Assembly: GCA_022792335.1 (NCBI GenBank)
Contig: JAAWAV010000001.1
Span: 1-50,418 of the forward strand
DNA length: 50,418 bases
Direction: 5' to 3'
From: Lachnospiraceae bacterium
Lineage (GTDB): Bacteria; Bacillota; Clostridia; Lachnospirales; Lachnospiraceae
Under the pieces are notes generated by a model that did not search any database, had not been told where the DNA came from, and saw nothing but the letters and a program-made list of their open reading frames with translations. This document shows, piece after piece, positions 17,316-25,926 of this stretch. The position numbers and the translations under genes are program-made. Each line of letters opens with the position of its first letter. Within the stretch, counting starts at the first letter, position 1.

Positions 17316-18278
17316 ATGAGCGAGAAAGCGAGAAAGGGTTGTGAGATCCTGCTCCACACCTGTGGAGAGGTGAAAAAAGGGGAGCGTGTTCTTGTGATCA
17401 CGGACAACACCAGCAAAGAGATCGGTGAGGCGATGTACCGCTGTGCGGCGGATTTTACAGATGCGACGTTAGTCTGTATGCCGGATCGTTCCACCCATGG
17501 AGAGGCGCCTACAGACGCGATTGCAGCGGCTATGAAGGAATCAGACGTCATGTTTTCGGCAACTACGTTTTCTCTGTACAACAGTGCGGCCAGGATTGCC
17601 GCCTGTGAGGCAGGATCCCGTTTTGTGAATATGGCAGATTATTCCATGGAGATGCTGGAGGAGGGATGTCTCTTTACGGACTGGGATGAAGTGCGCCGAA
17701 TTGTAGATGATCTGAAACCGAGAATTGTGGGGAAAGAACTGTCCATCACAACTCCTGCCGGGACAGATTTCCGCACTTCCATTGAAGGACGTCATGCAGA
17801 TACTGGCTATGGAGTGTCCAGGGAAAAAGGAGAGGCTTCTTCTCCGCCGGATGCGGAATGTGCCGTAGGGCCTGCCGATGATTCTGCAGAGGGGACTTTG
17901 GTTATTGACGGAAGTATTCCGCTGCCTGGCCTGGGAGTACTGGAGAATCCCATTACCCTGAAGGTGGAAAAGGGATATATTACGTCGATTGAGGGCGGGA
18001 AAGAAGCAGACGTCCTCAGGGATACGCTGGAGGCGTTTCATGACAAGCGGGTTTATCTGGCGGCAGAAGTGGGCTTCGGCTTGAATCCGGCAGGTCGGCT
18101 GAGCGGACGGATGCTGGAGGATGAAGGAGTTCTTGGCACCATGCATATTGGTATCGGAAACAATCTGTCTTATGGCGGAACCTGCGACACGCCGGTTCAC
18201 ATCGATCTGATTATGAAATGTCCCACCTGTATCGTGGACGGGGTTTGCGTGATGAAAGATGGGGAACTGGTAAAATAG
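17316..18278 (+). CDS. M29-like aminopeptidase / NicX-type metalloenzyme
   Basis: This 320-residue protein has the C-terminal metal-binding pattern of the M29 (AmpS/aminopeptidase T) superfamily: EVGFGLNP, then GTMHIGIGNN and VHIDLI with conserved Glu, His, His and Asp. The same fold includes 2,5-dihydroxypyridine dioxygenase (NicX), so peptidase activity is not guaranteed. It is shorter than typical AmpS proteins (about 400). CAGGAGG overlaps the end of the previous gene, so the two are translationally coupled. It ends the NRAMP-like operon, with a terminator 36 bases later. Confidence 0.75.
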   Translation: MSEKARKGCEILLHTCGEVKKGERVLVITDNTSKEIGEAMYRCAADFTDATLVCMPDRSTHGEAPTDAIAAAMKESDVMFSATTFSLYNSAARIAACEAGSRFVNMADYSMEMLEEGCLFTDWDEVRRIVDDLKPRIVGKELSITTPAGTDFRTSIEGRHADTGYGVSREKGEASSPPDAECAVGPADDSAEGTLVIDGSIPLPGLGVLENPITLKVEKGYITSIEGGKEADVLRDTLEAFHDKRVYLAAEVGFGLNPAGRLSGRMLEDEGVLGTMHIGIGNNLSYGGTCDTPVHIDLIMKCPTCIVDGVCVMKDGELVK

Positions 18279-18313
18279 CCGGGGAGGCGTGATTTTTGTT
18301 GGTTGGTCAGAGA

Positions 18314-18361
18314 GGTCATTACTTTCTGGGCAGCAGAACTGCCTGTTGGTAATGGCCTTTT
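18314..18361 (+). terminator. Terminator of the NRAMP/M20/DegT/M29 operon
   Basis: GGTCATTAC (18314-18322) pairs with GTAATGGCC (18349-18357) with one G-U, enclosing an inner GGCAG/CTGCC stem, and TTTT follows. The outer stem nearly matches the hairpins at 13485 and 25788. Confidence 0.7.
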
Positions 18362-18407
18362 GACTGTCTTTATACCTTGAGGGATATAAGGATATAGCAA
18401 TTAAGCA

Positions 18408-18437
18408 TTGGACGTCATAAAAAAGTATGTGTATAAT
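18408..18437 (+). promoter_or_regulatory. Promoter of the Liv-type ABC operon
   Basis: TTGGAC (18408-18413) and TATAAT (18432-18437) are 18 bases apart. GGACGTCAT at 18410-18418 is partly repeated as GACGTCAT in the downstream hairpin at 18481. The leader to the ATG is about 180 bases. This 18279-18625 gap holds the upstream terminator, this promoter and the leader hairpin. Confidence 0.7.
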
Positions 18438-18477
18438 TGCATTATAAGAATGAATATCGACATACATTATAGGAGGC

Positions 18478-18513
18478 AAAGACGTCATTGTAGGAATTTA
18501 TGGCGTCTTTTTC
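18478..18513 (+). terminator. Leader terminator/attenuator before the ABC binding-protein gene
   Basis: AAAGACGTCAT (18478-18488) pairs along its length with ATGGCGTCTTT (18500-18510), with one G-U, and more T follows. It lies about 35 bases after the predicted start site and 113 bases before the gene, the layout of a transcription attenuator. I recognise no known riboswitch in the short leader. Confidence 0.6.
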
Positions 18514-18625
18514 TATAAACAAAAAAGAAGTGCGAAAATTTAAGGGGAGGGAGGAACAAGACAGGCAATACAGAAAGATTCGAAAAGAAATTAGGAAGAT
18601 ATAAACAGAAAACGGAGGTGTCAAA

Positions 18626-19774
18626 ATGAAAAAACGATTGATTGCATGTACGATGGCGGTGATAGTAGTTGCAGGTCTGTTTGCTGGCTGTGGAAAGAAG
18701 GAGAGTGAAAAGTCTCCTGCAGACAGTGATACTATCAAAATCGGTGTAGGCGTACCGATGACAGGAGGCAGCGCGGAGCTTGGGAAGCGGGTATTCAACG
18801 GAGCAGAGCTGGCAGTGGAGGAGATCAATGAGGCCGGCGGTGTAAACGGAAAGAAGATAGAATTAGTATCCATGGATGACAAAGCCGATCCCAAGGAAGC
18901 GGCCAATGTGGCGAAATTGTTTGTGGCGGATGAGGAAATCATTGCCTGCATTGCGGGATATAATAGTTCCTGTACCCTTTCCGGGGCGCCTATCTACAAC
19001 GACGCGGGTCTGGTACATATTGCAGTCGGTTCCAGTTCTCCGAAAGTCAGCGAAGCCGGAGACTATACCTTCCGTGTCTGGAACTCAGATATTTACCGCG
19101 CAAGCTTTGACTTGGATCTGATCATCAATGCAGGATATGAAAAGATCGGTATTATTTATCAGAATGACGATTTTGGCCAGGGCGCGCTCAAAGTGGCCCA
19201 GGATAGCCTGAAGGAGAAAGGAATCGAGCCTTTGGTTGCAGAAGGATACCTTCTCGGAGAAACCATCGATTTCAATACAGTCATTACCAAGATGATGGAC
19301 GCGGACTGTGAGGCGGTTTTTGCCATCGCAGATGAGACGGAGCTGGCAGCTTTTGCAAAACAGTGCGCACAGCAGGGATATAAGCCGTTTATCTCTGCCA
19401 CAGGTACCTACAATCCTTCCGTTATCAGCTTGGGTGGAGACGCAGTAGAAGGCATGGTAGGAGACGGTTATTTTGATCCGGATAATATGCCGGAGAAGGC
19501 AGTAGAGTTCTTTGATAAATACAATGAGAAATATTCTGCAAATGGGGAACGGACGGAGGATCCGACCTCTCCTTGTGCCTATGCGGCAATCTATATGATT
19601 AAAGCGGCTGTTGAGGACGGTGCCAAGACTCGCGAAGATGTTCAGAAATATTTGGCAGACCTGAAGGATTTCGATACGGTGGTTGGTTCTCTGAGTTATG
19701 ACGAAAACGGCGATGTAAAGATTCCTCTGGTAGCAATCCAGATTAAAGACGGAGCCTTTGCGGCATATAAATAA
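18626..19774 (+). CDS. ABC transporter substrate-binding lipoprotein, LivK/Leu-Ile-Val type
   Basis: The 382-residue precursor has a lipoprotein signal peptide with lipobox LFAGC, so Cys22 should be lipidated and the protein anchored outside the membrane. The mature part has the type I periplasmic-binding fold of amino acid (HAAT) receptors: IGVGVPMTGG, ELGKRVFNGAELAVEEIN, NDDFGQG. It should deliver an amino acid, amide or urea-like compound to the permease encoded next. GGAGG precedes the ATG. The genes after the transporter encode a ureohydrolase and a PLP enzyme, which hints at a guanidino or amino substrate. That is inference. Confidence 0.9.
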   Translation: MKKRLIACTMAVIVVAGLFAGCGKKESEKSPADSDTIKIGVGVPMTGGSAELGKRVFNGAELAVEEINEAGGVNGKKIELVSMDDKADPKEAANVAKLFVADEEIIACIAGYNSSCTLSGAPIYNDAGLVHIAVGSSSPKVSEAGDYTFRVWNSDIYRASFDLDLIINAGYEKIGIIYQNDDFGQGALKVAQDSLKEKGIEPLVAEGYLLGETIDFNTVITKMMDADCEAVFAIADETELAAFAKQCAQQGYKPFISATGTYNPSVISLGGDAVEGMVGDGYFDPDNMPEKAVEFFDKYNEKYSANGERTEDPTSPCAYAAIYMIKAAVEDGAKTREDVQKYLADLKDFDTVVGSLSYDENGDVKIPLVAIQIKDGAFAAYK

Positions 19775-19793
19775 GACAGAACATATCCAAAAA

Positions 19794-19845
19794 GGAACAA
19801 GGAGGCTGCCGCATATCACAGAATACGGCAGCCTCGTCTTGTTCC
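19794..19845 (+). other. Stable hairpin between binding-protein and permease genes
   Basis: GGAACAAGGAGGCTGCCG (from 19794) pairs with CGGCAGCCTCGTCTTGTTCC (to 19845), giving a long stem with a 14-base loop. There is no T-tract after it. Such structures commonly protect the 3' end of the highly expressed binding-protein part of the message and lower expression of the permease genes. Confidence 0.65.
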
Positions 19846-19916
19846 GAAAAAGTAGAGATACAAGAAACCTGTAAGAAACAGATTTTTTTGTATGACGGAT
19901 ATAAGGAGGCGGAAAC

Positions 19917-20783
19917 TTGATAGCACAACAATTAATTAACGGTCTGACTCTGGGCGTGCTGTATGCGCTTCTCGCTCTGGGGTACAGTCTGATATTTGGA
20001 ACTCTTTCTTTTATTAATTTTGCTCATGGCGAGGTTTCTCTGCTGGGAGCATATCTGGCCTGGTTCGCCATGTCACGGATGGGATTTAGTATTATACCAG
20101 CCTGTCTTTTCGGCATTATTCTCACAGCGGTGGTCGGCGTTGTCATGGAACGCGTCGGGTACAAACCCATTCGTACGGCCCCCAAGCTGGCGATGATTAC
20201 GGTATCTGTAGGTTTTTCTTATATTGTACAGACGTCGATTCAGTTGATCTTCGGTACACAGCCCCATGAATTTAACGTTATTCAGACTTCTTCTTGGTCT
20301 TTTGGAGGAATTACCATCAACTCTATCCATATTCTGGTACTGGTGGTATCTATTCTTTTGATGATTGGTTTGCAACTTTTTATCAATTATACGAAGAGCG
20401 GAAGAAGCATCCGCGCCATTTCCTTAGATCAGGATACGGCCGGACTGATGGGAATCAATGTCAATGCGACTATCTCTATGACGTTTGCCATCGGCTCCGC
20501 CTTGGGTGCAGTTTCTTCTATTCTGATGGGAATGTATTATGCACAGGTCTATCCTATGATGGGGACCTCTATTGGAAATAAAGCTTTTGCAGCGGCAGTA
20601 CTTGGCGGTGCAGGAAGCGTACCGGGAGCTATGCTGGGCGGTATTTTGATGGGACTGATTGAGAGCGTGGCGGGTACGGTATTAAATGCCCAGCTCAGAG
20701 AAGGCGTGGCTTTTGTGGTTATGATTCTGTTCCTCATCTTTAAGCCTTCAGGAATTATCGGAAAGGAGGTCGTCAAGGATTGA
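19917..20783 (+). CDS. livH: Branched-chain amino acid-type ABC permease (LivH family)
   Basis: A 288-residue integral membrane permease with about 8 hydrophobic segments, LivH-type start QQLINGLTLGVLYALLALGYSL and the conserved AVLGGAGSVPGA stretch. The start is TTG at 19917, supported by AAGGAGG 8 bases upstream; there is no nearby ATG. It forms the translocation pore with LivM. Its last bases overlap the livM start (TTGA). Confidence 0.88.
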   Translation: MIAQQLINGLTLGVLYALLALGYSLIFGTLSFINFAHGEVSLLGAYLAWFAMSRMGFSIIPACLFGIILTAVVGVVMERVGYKPIRTAPKLAMITVSVGFSYIVQTSIQLIFGTQPHEFNVIQTSSWSFGGITINSIHILVLVVSILLMIGLQLFINYTKSGRSIRAISLDQDTAGLMGINVNATISMTFAIGSALGAVSSILMGMYYAQVYPMMGTSIGNKAFAAAVLGGAGSVPGAMLGGILMGLIESVAGTVLNAQLREGVAFVVMILFLIFKPSGIIGKEVVKD

Positions 20784-21769
20784 AACAATTGAAGCAGGTA
20801 CTGAATTTTCTTAAAAAACACTCGATTCTTGTGGTTGCCCTTATCGGAATCCTGGCGCCAATTTTGATTACAAACACCTATCATGTACATATTATCCTGA
20901 TGTGTATGATGTATGGGATTCTGGCATCCAGCTTAAACATCGCGGTAGGTATGACCGGCCTTTCCAATTTGGCTCATGCCACTTTCTTTGGAATCGGCGC
21001 CTATGCGGCGGCTATTTTGAACAGCAGATACGGACTTCCTTTTTATATTACCTTTTTTGCCGGAGGGATTGTGGCCATGGCCTTTGGCTTCATCTTGGGG
21101 GCTCCGACTCTGAGACTGAAAGGAGTATTCCTGGCCCTGGTAACCACTGGTTTCGGGCAGGTGATCCGGATTCTGGAGATCAACTGGGTATCCCTGACCA
21201 ACGGCCCCATGGGAATCAGCGGCATTGACGGCGCCAAAATCGGCGGATATAAATTTTCGACCAATGCCTATATTTATTATGGGTTAGCCCTTCTGGTGTT
21301 CTGTATGTTTATGAGCAAACGTCTGATGCATACCAAGGTGGGACGTGCGCTATTCGCGATTAAGTATGACGAGACCGTAGCTCGTTCTCTGGGGGTGAAT
21401 CTTTATTTTTACAAAGTAGGAGCTTATGTGCTCTCTGCCTGTATTGCCGGTATGGCGGGCACTATTTTTGCGCATTACGTTTCCTTTATCAGCCCGGATA
21501 CCTTTACAGTGGCCGATTCAACGACTGTGCTTTGTATGGTTATTCTAGGAGGCGCCGGTTCTCTTCTGGGACCGGTACTCGGAGCCTTTATTTTGACGAT
21601 TGCCCCGGAGATTTTCCGCTTTGCCCAGACGTACCGGATGATTTTCATCGGCGCAGTGATGGTCATCGGCGTCATTGCCAACGAGCGGGGCTGGGGACAG
21701 ATGATATCTGCAAAATTTAAGGGGCTATTTGGAAAAAAGACTGTGGAGAAAGAGGGAGGTAAGGCATAA
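20780..21769 (+). CDS. livM: Branched-chain amino acid-type ABC permease (LivM family)
   Basis: The 329-residue permease has the LivM signatures SLNIAVGMTGLSNLAHATFFGIGAY-like region (about 45-75) and VILGGAGSLLGPVLGA near the C-terminus. The start is TTG at 20780, overlapping the livH stop, with GGAGG upstream. It ends in a shared TAATG with livG. The pore partner of LivH. Confidence 0.88.
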   Translation: MKQLKQVLNFLKKHSILVVALIGILAPILITNTYHVHIILMCMMYGILASSLNIAVGMTGLSNLAHATFFGIGAYAAAILNSRYGLPFYITFFAGGIVAMAFGFILGAPTLRLKGVFLALVTTGFGQVIRILEINWVSLTNGPMGISGIDGAKIGGYKFSTNAYIYYGLALLVFCMFMSKRLMHTKVGRALFAIKYDETVARSLGVNLYFYKVGAYVLSACIAGMAGTIFAHYVSFISPDTFTVADSTTVLCMVILGGAGSLLGPVLGAFILTIAPEIFRFAQTYRMIFIGAVMVIGVIANERGWGQMISAKFKGLFGKKTVEKEGGKA

Positions 21770-22560
21770 TGGCATTGCTTGAAGCGCAGCACATCAATAT
21801 GTTTTTCGGAGGCCTGAAGGCCCTGAACGACGTTTCTCTGCAGGCAGACGAGGGAATGATTTCTGCTCTGATCGGTCCCAACGGCGCGGGGAAAACCACT
21901 CTTTTCAATGTGATGACTGGCTTTCTGGCTCCCACAGCAGGAAAGGTGATTTTTGACGGAGAGGAGATTCAGGGGCTTCCTGCCCATAAGTTTGTGGATA
22001 AGGGACTTTCCAGGACTTTTCAGAATATTCGCCTTCTTCAGGAGATGAGTGTTCTGGAAAATGTTCAGCTTGGCTTCCATCACAATATGAGACAGAATAT
22101 TTTTGATGAAATTTTCATATCCAGAAGGTGCAGAGGAGAGGAGAAGGAGAGTAGAGATCGTTCGCTGGAGGCTTTGGAATTTGTGGGACTTTCCGATGTG
22201 GTGAACGAGAAAGCCAAAAATCTTCCCTACGGTCACCAGAGAAAGCTGGAAATTGCCAGAACACTGGCTACAGGTGCGAAGATGCTGCTTTTTGACGAGC
22301 CCTGCGCCGGTATGAACACGGCGGAGAAGGCACAGCTTTCAGATCTGATTCTCGCCATCAACCAGGAGCTTAAGAAAACGGTGATGCTCATCGAGCATGA
22401 TATGCGTTTTGTGATGAAGCTTTCGGACCATATTACCGTGTTGGCCCAGGGGGAATGGCTGGCAGCCGGCACTCCGGCGGAAATTCAGGCCAATCCCAAG
22501 GTCATCGAGGCATATCTGGGCACAAAAAGAAAGGCGGTGGGTTACAATGCTGGAGATTAA
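21769..22560 (+). CDS. livG: ABC transporter ATP-binding protein (LivG family)
   Basis: The 263-residue ATPase has Walker A GPNGAGKTT, a LivG-type signature region LPYGHQRKLEIARTLA, and Walker B LLFDEPCAGM. The insertion between Walker A and signature (about 95-135) is typical of LivG and contacts the permease. It overlaps livF by 14 bases. Confidence 0.9.
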   Translation: MALLEAQHINMFFGGLKALNDVSLQADEGMISALIGPNGAGKTTLFNVMTGFLAPTAGKVIFDGEEIQGLPAHKFVDKGLSRTFQNIRLLQEMSVLENVQLGFHHNMRQNIFDEIFISRRCRGEEKESRDRSLEALEFVGLSDVVNEKAKNLPYGHQRKLEIARTLATGAKMLLFDEPCAGMNTAEKAQLSDLILAINQELKKTVMLIEHDMRFVMKLSDHITVLAQGEWLAAGTPAEIQANPKVIEAYLGTKRKAVGYNAGD

Positions 22561-23254
22561 GAATCTGACGGTACGCTATGGAAACATTACGGCCCTTCAC
22601 GGCATCAGCATGGAGGTTCGGGAGAATGAAGTGGTGGCCCTGGTCGGAAACAATGGAGCGGGAAAGACGACGACCTTAAGGAGTATTTCCGGGCAGCAAA
22701 AGCCGGTGTCCGGGGACATCATATTCCGGGGAGAGTCCATTGTGGGGAAACCGGTTCATAAGATTGTACAGATGGGACTTATCCATGTGCCGGAGGGACG
22801 GAAAATTTTTACGAAGCTGACCATCCGGGAAAATCTTTTGATGGGCGCCTTTGCCTTAAAAAATAAAACGGAGATTGCCTCCAACCTGGAACGGGTGATG
22901 GAGGTGTTTCCAAAGCTGAAAGAGAGGATTAACCAGCTTGGCGGGACCCTCTCCGGCGGCGAACAGCAGATGCTGGCAGTGGGGCGGGCCATGATGGCGT
23001 CCCCGAAACTTCTTTTGCTGGATGAGCCGTCCCTGGGACTGGCGCCGCAGATTGTAGACGTCATCGGAGATACGGTTTTGGATATCGCGAAGCTTGGTAT
23101 TCCCATCCTGTTGGTAGAACAGAATGCCAATCTGGCTCTTGAAATCTCCAACCGGGCCTACGTCATTGAAACAGGAAATATTATGATGACGGCAGACTCG
23201 GCAGAGCTTTTGAAAGACGATACGATTCAGAAAACCTATCTGGGAGTATCATAA
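22547..23254 (+). CDS. livF: ABC transporter ATP-binding protein (LivF family)
   Basis: The 235-residue ATPase shows Walker A GNNGAGKTT, signature LSGGEQQMLAVGRAMM and Walker B LLLDEPSLGLAP. The VPEGRKIF motif is characteristic of LivF. It forms a heterodimer with LivG to drive uptake. The next gene, a ureohydrolase, begins 37 bases later on the same strand. Confidence 0.92.
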   Translation: MLEIKNLTVRYGNITALHGISMEVRENEVVALVGNNGAGKTTTLRSISGQQKPVSGDIIFRGESIVGKPVHKIVQMGLIHVPEGRKIFTKLTIRENLLMGAFALKNKTEIASNLERVMEVFPKLKERINQLGGTLSGGEQQMLAVGRAMMASPKLLLLDEPSLGLAPQIVDVIGDTVLDIAKLGIPILLVEQNANLALEISNRAYVIETGNIMMTADSAELLKDDTIQKTYLGVS

Positions 23255-23291
23255 CAATCAAAGATGGAAAAATCAGAAAGGATATGCGATT

Positions 23292-24287
23292 ATGGATGAG
23301 AGAATTTTGTATCCCTCCTTTAGCGGAATCAATACGTTTCTCAGAGCTCCCTATGTGACGGTGGATGAAGTACAGGCAGGGGATTATGTGATCTCTGGGG
23401 TGCCTTATGATGTGACCATCGGAACCAGACCAGGCCCCCGCTATGCGCCCAACGCCATTCGCGAGGAGACCAAGCATTTTATTTATCATCTTTGCGCCAT
23501 TGACGGGGAAGTCATCGATGTATGTACGAAAAAACGGATGCTTGCGAAACCGAAGGAGATTGTGAAGGATATTGGAGATATCCGGGTCTATCCTACGGAC
23601 GTCTGCAAAACGACAGACAGTGTGGCGGCAGTGATTTCCAAGATTACGGAAAAGGGAGCGACCCCTGTGACTCTGGGCGGCGATCACTATGTGGCCTGGC
23701 CCATCGTCAAAGGCTTTGAAGAAGGCTATGGAAAACGGCTTGGCCGGCCGGCAAAAATCGGATACATTCACATCGATTCCCATATGGACATGTACGAGGG
23801 GAACGATACTTGGGGGAAATACTATCAGGGTTCTCCGGCCAGACGCATCAGCGAGCTGGAGGGTGTGGATCTGAAACATATGGTGTTCGTAGGCTTAAAC
23901 GGAACCACCGGGGTGGAAGGCTATGAATATGCGATAAACGGTGGAGCTTCTCTTTATACCATTGATGATATCCGGTCACAGGGAATCCGGACCATTATGG
24001 AGAAGGCCATTGAGACAGCGTCAGAAGGCTGCGATACGGTTTATGTGACCATAGACATTGATGTGGTAGATAATGCTTTTGCCTGCGGAACCGGCTGCTA
24101 TGTGTTCGGCGGAATTACTGCAGAGGAACTTCTGACTATCGGCGCTATCCTGGGGAGTACCCCTGTGATTGGAGGGATTGATATGGTAGAGGTGTCTCCG
24201 CCTTGTGATCCGACTGGATCGACCAATCGTCTGGCTGCAAGTACTTTGATTAATTTCTTAAAGCCCAGGGTGTTTGAATTCCGATAA
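23292..24287 (+). CDS. Ureohydrolase (agmatinase/arginase family), copy 1
   Basis: The 331-residue enzyme has the binuclear-metal motifs of the family: GGDHY, DSHMD and TIDIDVVD. Family members hydrolyse a guanidino group to urea plus an amine. Where agmatinases read DPAFAPGTGTP, this one reads DNAFACGTGCY, so the substrate pocket is altered and agmatine should not be assumed. It is about three-quarters identical to the protein at 37299-38294. It follows livF closely and precedes a PLP enzyme, suggesting that the Liv-type importer brings in its substrate. Confidence 0.88.
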   Translation: MDERILYPSFSGINTFLRAPYVTVDEVQAGDYVISGVPYDVTIGTRPGPRYAPNAIREETKHFIYHLCAIDGEVIDVCTKKRMLAKPKEIVKDIGDIRVYPTDVCKTTDSVAAVISKITEKGATPVTLGGDHYVAWPIVKGFEEGYGKRLGRPAKIGYIHIDSHMDMYEGNDTWGKYYQGSPARRISELEGVDLKHMVFVGLNGTTGVEGYEYAINGGASLYTIDDIRSQGIRTIMEKAIETASEGCDTVYVTIDIDVVDNAFACGTGCYVFGGITAEELLTIGAILGSTPVIGGIDMVEVSPPCDPTGSTNRLAASTLINFLKPRVFEFR

Positions 24288-24297
24288 GGAGGTGTCT

Positions 24298-25569
24298 ATG
24301 AGTCAATATTATCAGGGAATCCGCTGTATCAAATGCGGGCATCCCATAGAGGAGAAGGAAGCATTTGACGGCTGTCCGGTCTGCCGGGGAACGGAAACCT
24401 CTGTCAACGGAGAAACCTGGTACGAGTTTGGCCAGGATAAAGAAGCTCTCCGGAAAGGATTTGGAAAAGCGTCCGGACCGGGACTCTGGGCTCACCGGGA
24501 ATTTTTGCCTGTCAGAGAAGAGACAAAACCAGTGACCCTTGGAGAGGGAAAGACGCCTCTTCTTCCTCTTTTAAGACTCGGGGAGCGGATTGGGATTCCC
24601 AACCTGTACGTCAAGGTGGAGGGAATGAATCCCACCTGGTCTTACAAAGATCGGCTTTGCAGTGTGGGGGTCACAAAGGCTCTGGAAGCAGGAGCACCTG
24701 CCATCACCGTATCTTCCACGGGGAACCACGGAGCTGCTACGGCAGCTTACGCGGCGGCGGCCGGGCTTCCCTGTGTGGTATTTACTCTGGAGAGTGTACC
24801 GGAAACCATGAAAACGCTGATGCAGTCCTATGGAGCTTATGTATTTGCCTTAAAAGAGCCGTCGGATCGCTGGAAAATAATGAAACGGTGTGTGAAAGAG
24901 TTTGGCTGGTATCCCATGAGCGGTTATGTTTTGCCGGCTATGGGAAGCAACTGTTTTGGTATTGACGGATATAAGACGCTGACTTATGAAGTCTTTGAAG
25001 ATCTTGGGGAACTTCCGGATCAAATGATTGTGCCGGGCGTTTATGGGGACGGCCTTTATGGGATCTGGAAAGGCGTAGAGGATATCCATACCCTTGGACT
25101 TTCAGAGAAGCAGACAAAAATCAATGCCTCTGAGGTGGAAGGAGCTCTGGCGGTTACGCTCCAGAGAGGAGCCGAGTTCCCGGTGAAGCTTCCTCCCAGA
25201 AAAAACAGCGTAGCTTTCTCTATCTCCGGAGGAGTAAGTACTTATCAAAGCTACGCGGCAGTTACCCGTTCTGGCGGTTATGCAGAAGGAACCGGCGAGG
25301 AGGAGGCCATGGATATGCAAGCACTTCTTGGACGGACGGAAGGCATTTATGCGGAGGCCGCTTCTGTGACTTCTCTGGTAACGGCGGCAAAATTTCGTGC
25401 CCAGGGAAGAATCAGGGAAGATGAGACTGTGGTAGCGGTCCTTACATCCAGTGGTTTAAAGGATCCAGGCAGTACGGCGGTCAGGCTTCCGAAAGCGCCG
25501 CTTATTGAGCCAGATACGAAGGTTCTTTCAGAAGCGCTGAAGCGGGAGTATGGGATCACGCTATTCTAA
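24298..25569 (+). CDS. Threonine synthase-like PLP-dependent enzyme
   Basis: The 423-residue fold-type II PLP enzyme has an N-terminal zinc-ribbon-like CxxC pair (CIKC and CPVC), the Schiff-base lysine in WSYKDR and the phosphate loop region STGNHGAA. TSSGLKDPGS is typical of the threonine synthase branch. The ATG at 24298 is placed well after AAGGAGG; an in-frame TTG at 24274 is upstream of that site. Being in a degradative operon, it may be an ammonia-lyase or beta-replacing enzyme rather than a biosynthetic threonine synthase. No hom or thrB genes are nearby. Confidence 0.8.
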   Translation: MSQYYQGIRCIKCGHPIEEKEAFDGCPVCRGTETSVNGETWYEFGQDKEALRKGFGKASGPGLWAHREFLPVREETKPVTLGEGKTPLLPLLRLGERIGIPNLYVKVEGMNPTWSYKDRLCSVGVTKALEAGAPAITVSSTGNHGAATAAYAAAAGLPCVVFTLESVPETMKTLMQSYGAYVFALKEPSDRWKIMKRCVKEFGWYPMSGYVLPAMGSNCFGIDGYKTLTYEVFEDLGELPDQMIVPGVYGDGLYGIWKGVEDIHTLGLSEKQTKINASEVEGALAVTLQRGAEFPVKLPPRKNSVAFSISGGVSTYQSYAAVTRSGGYAEGTGEEEAMDMQALLGRTEGIYAEAASVTSLVTAAKFRAQGRIREDETVVAVLTSSGLKDPGSTAVRLPKAPLIEPDTKVLSEALKREYGITLF

Positions 25570-25653
25570 GTGCAGGATAGAAATAAAATGGTGGGGGAAG
25601 AATGCTTTTTTAGAAAGGTACAATTTATCCTATATTTTTTTGGAAAGCAGGGG

Positions 25654-25659
25654 TATAAT
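25654..25659 (+). promoter_or_regulatory. Candidate -10 element upstream of the double-terminator region
   Basis: A perfect TATAAT at 25654-25659 with no good -35 at the right distance. If active, transcription would start near 25666 and run through two terminators before the araC-like gene. I see no better promoter in 25841-25900. Confidence 0.3.
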
Positions 25660-25707
25660 GGAAAAATAGTGCCTGACTTCCTTTACCTTATTTGAAATAG
25701 CATATGG

Positions 25708-25742
25708 AAAAGAGGACTGCAGGCAGTTGCAGTCCTTTTTTC
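25708..25742 (+). terminator. Strong intrinsic terminator after the ureohydrolase/PLP operon
   Basis: GGACTGC (25714-25720) pairs with GCAGTCC (25729-25735), with flanking AAAA/TTTTTT adding A-U pairs and a run of T. It lies about 145 bases after the PLP enzyme stop. Confidence 0.75.
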
Positions 25743-25787
25743 TGCAAAAAAGGATCGATTTTTAAGTTAAATATTGTCTGGCGAAGG

Positions 25788-25840
25788 AGCCATTACTGAT
25801 GCGACTGAAGGGACTGGTTGGCTAGGTAATGGCTTTTTTT
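25788..25840 (+). terminator. Second terminator or attenuator before the araC-like gene
   Basis: AGCCATTAC (25788-25796) pairs perfectly with GTAATGGCT (25826-25834), followed by a T-run to 25840. The stem resembles those at 13485 and 18314. It is 87 bases before the araC-like start. The 25570-25926 gap holds only these two hairpins and the -10-like box. Confidence 0.7.
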
Positions 25841-25926
25841 ACAAAGGATACCATCGATGACAAGAGGATATATGTTCCAAGCCGCATGATCTGTCCTTGT
25901 CTATCGAGGATAAGGAGGGAAAAGCG

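Noticed and set aside
18451-18521. A 22-codon frame in the Liv leader, possible leader peptide
   Set aside because: It lacks a ribosome binding site and lies across the terminator hairpin. There is no run of one amino acid codon to suggest attenuation by translation.
24298-25569. Biosynthetic threonine synthase
   Set aside because: No homoserine dehydrogenase or kinase genes are nearby. It lies behind an importer and a ureohydrolase, so a degradative PLP enzyme is more likely.
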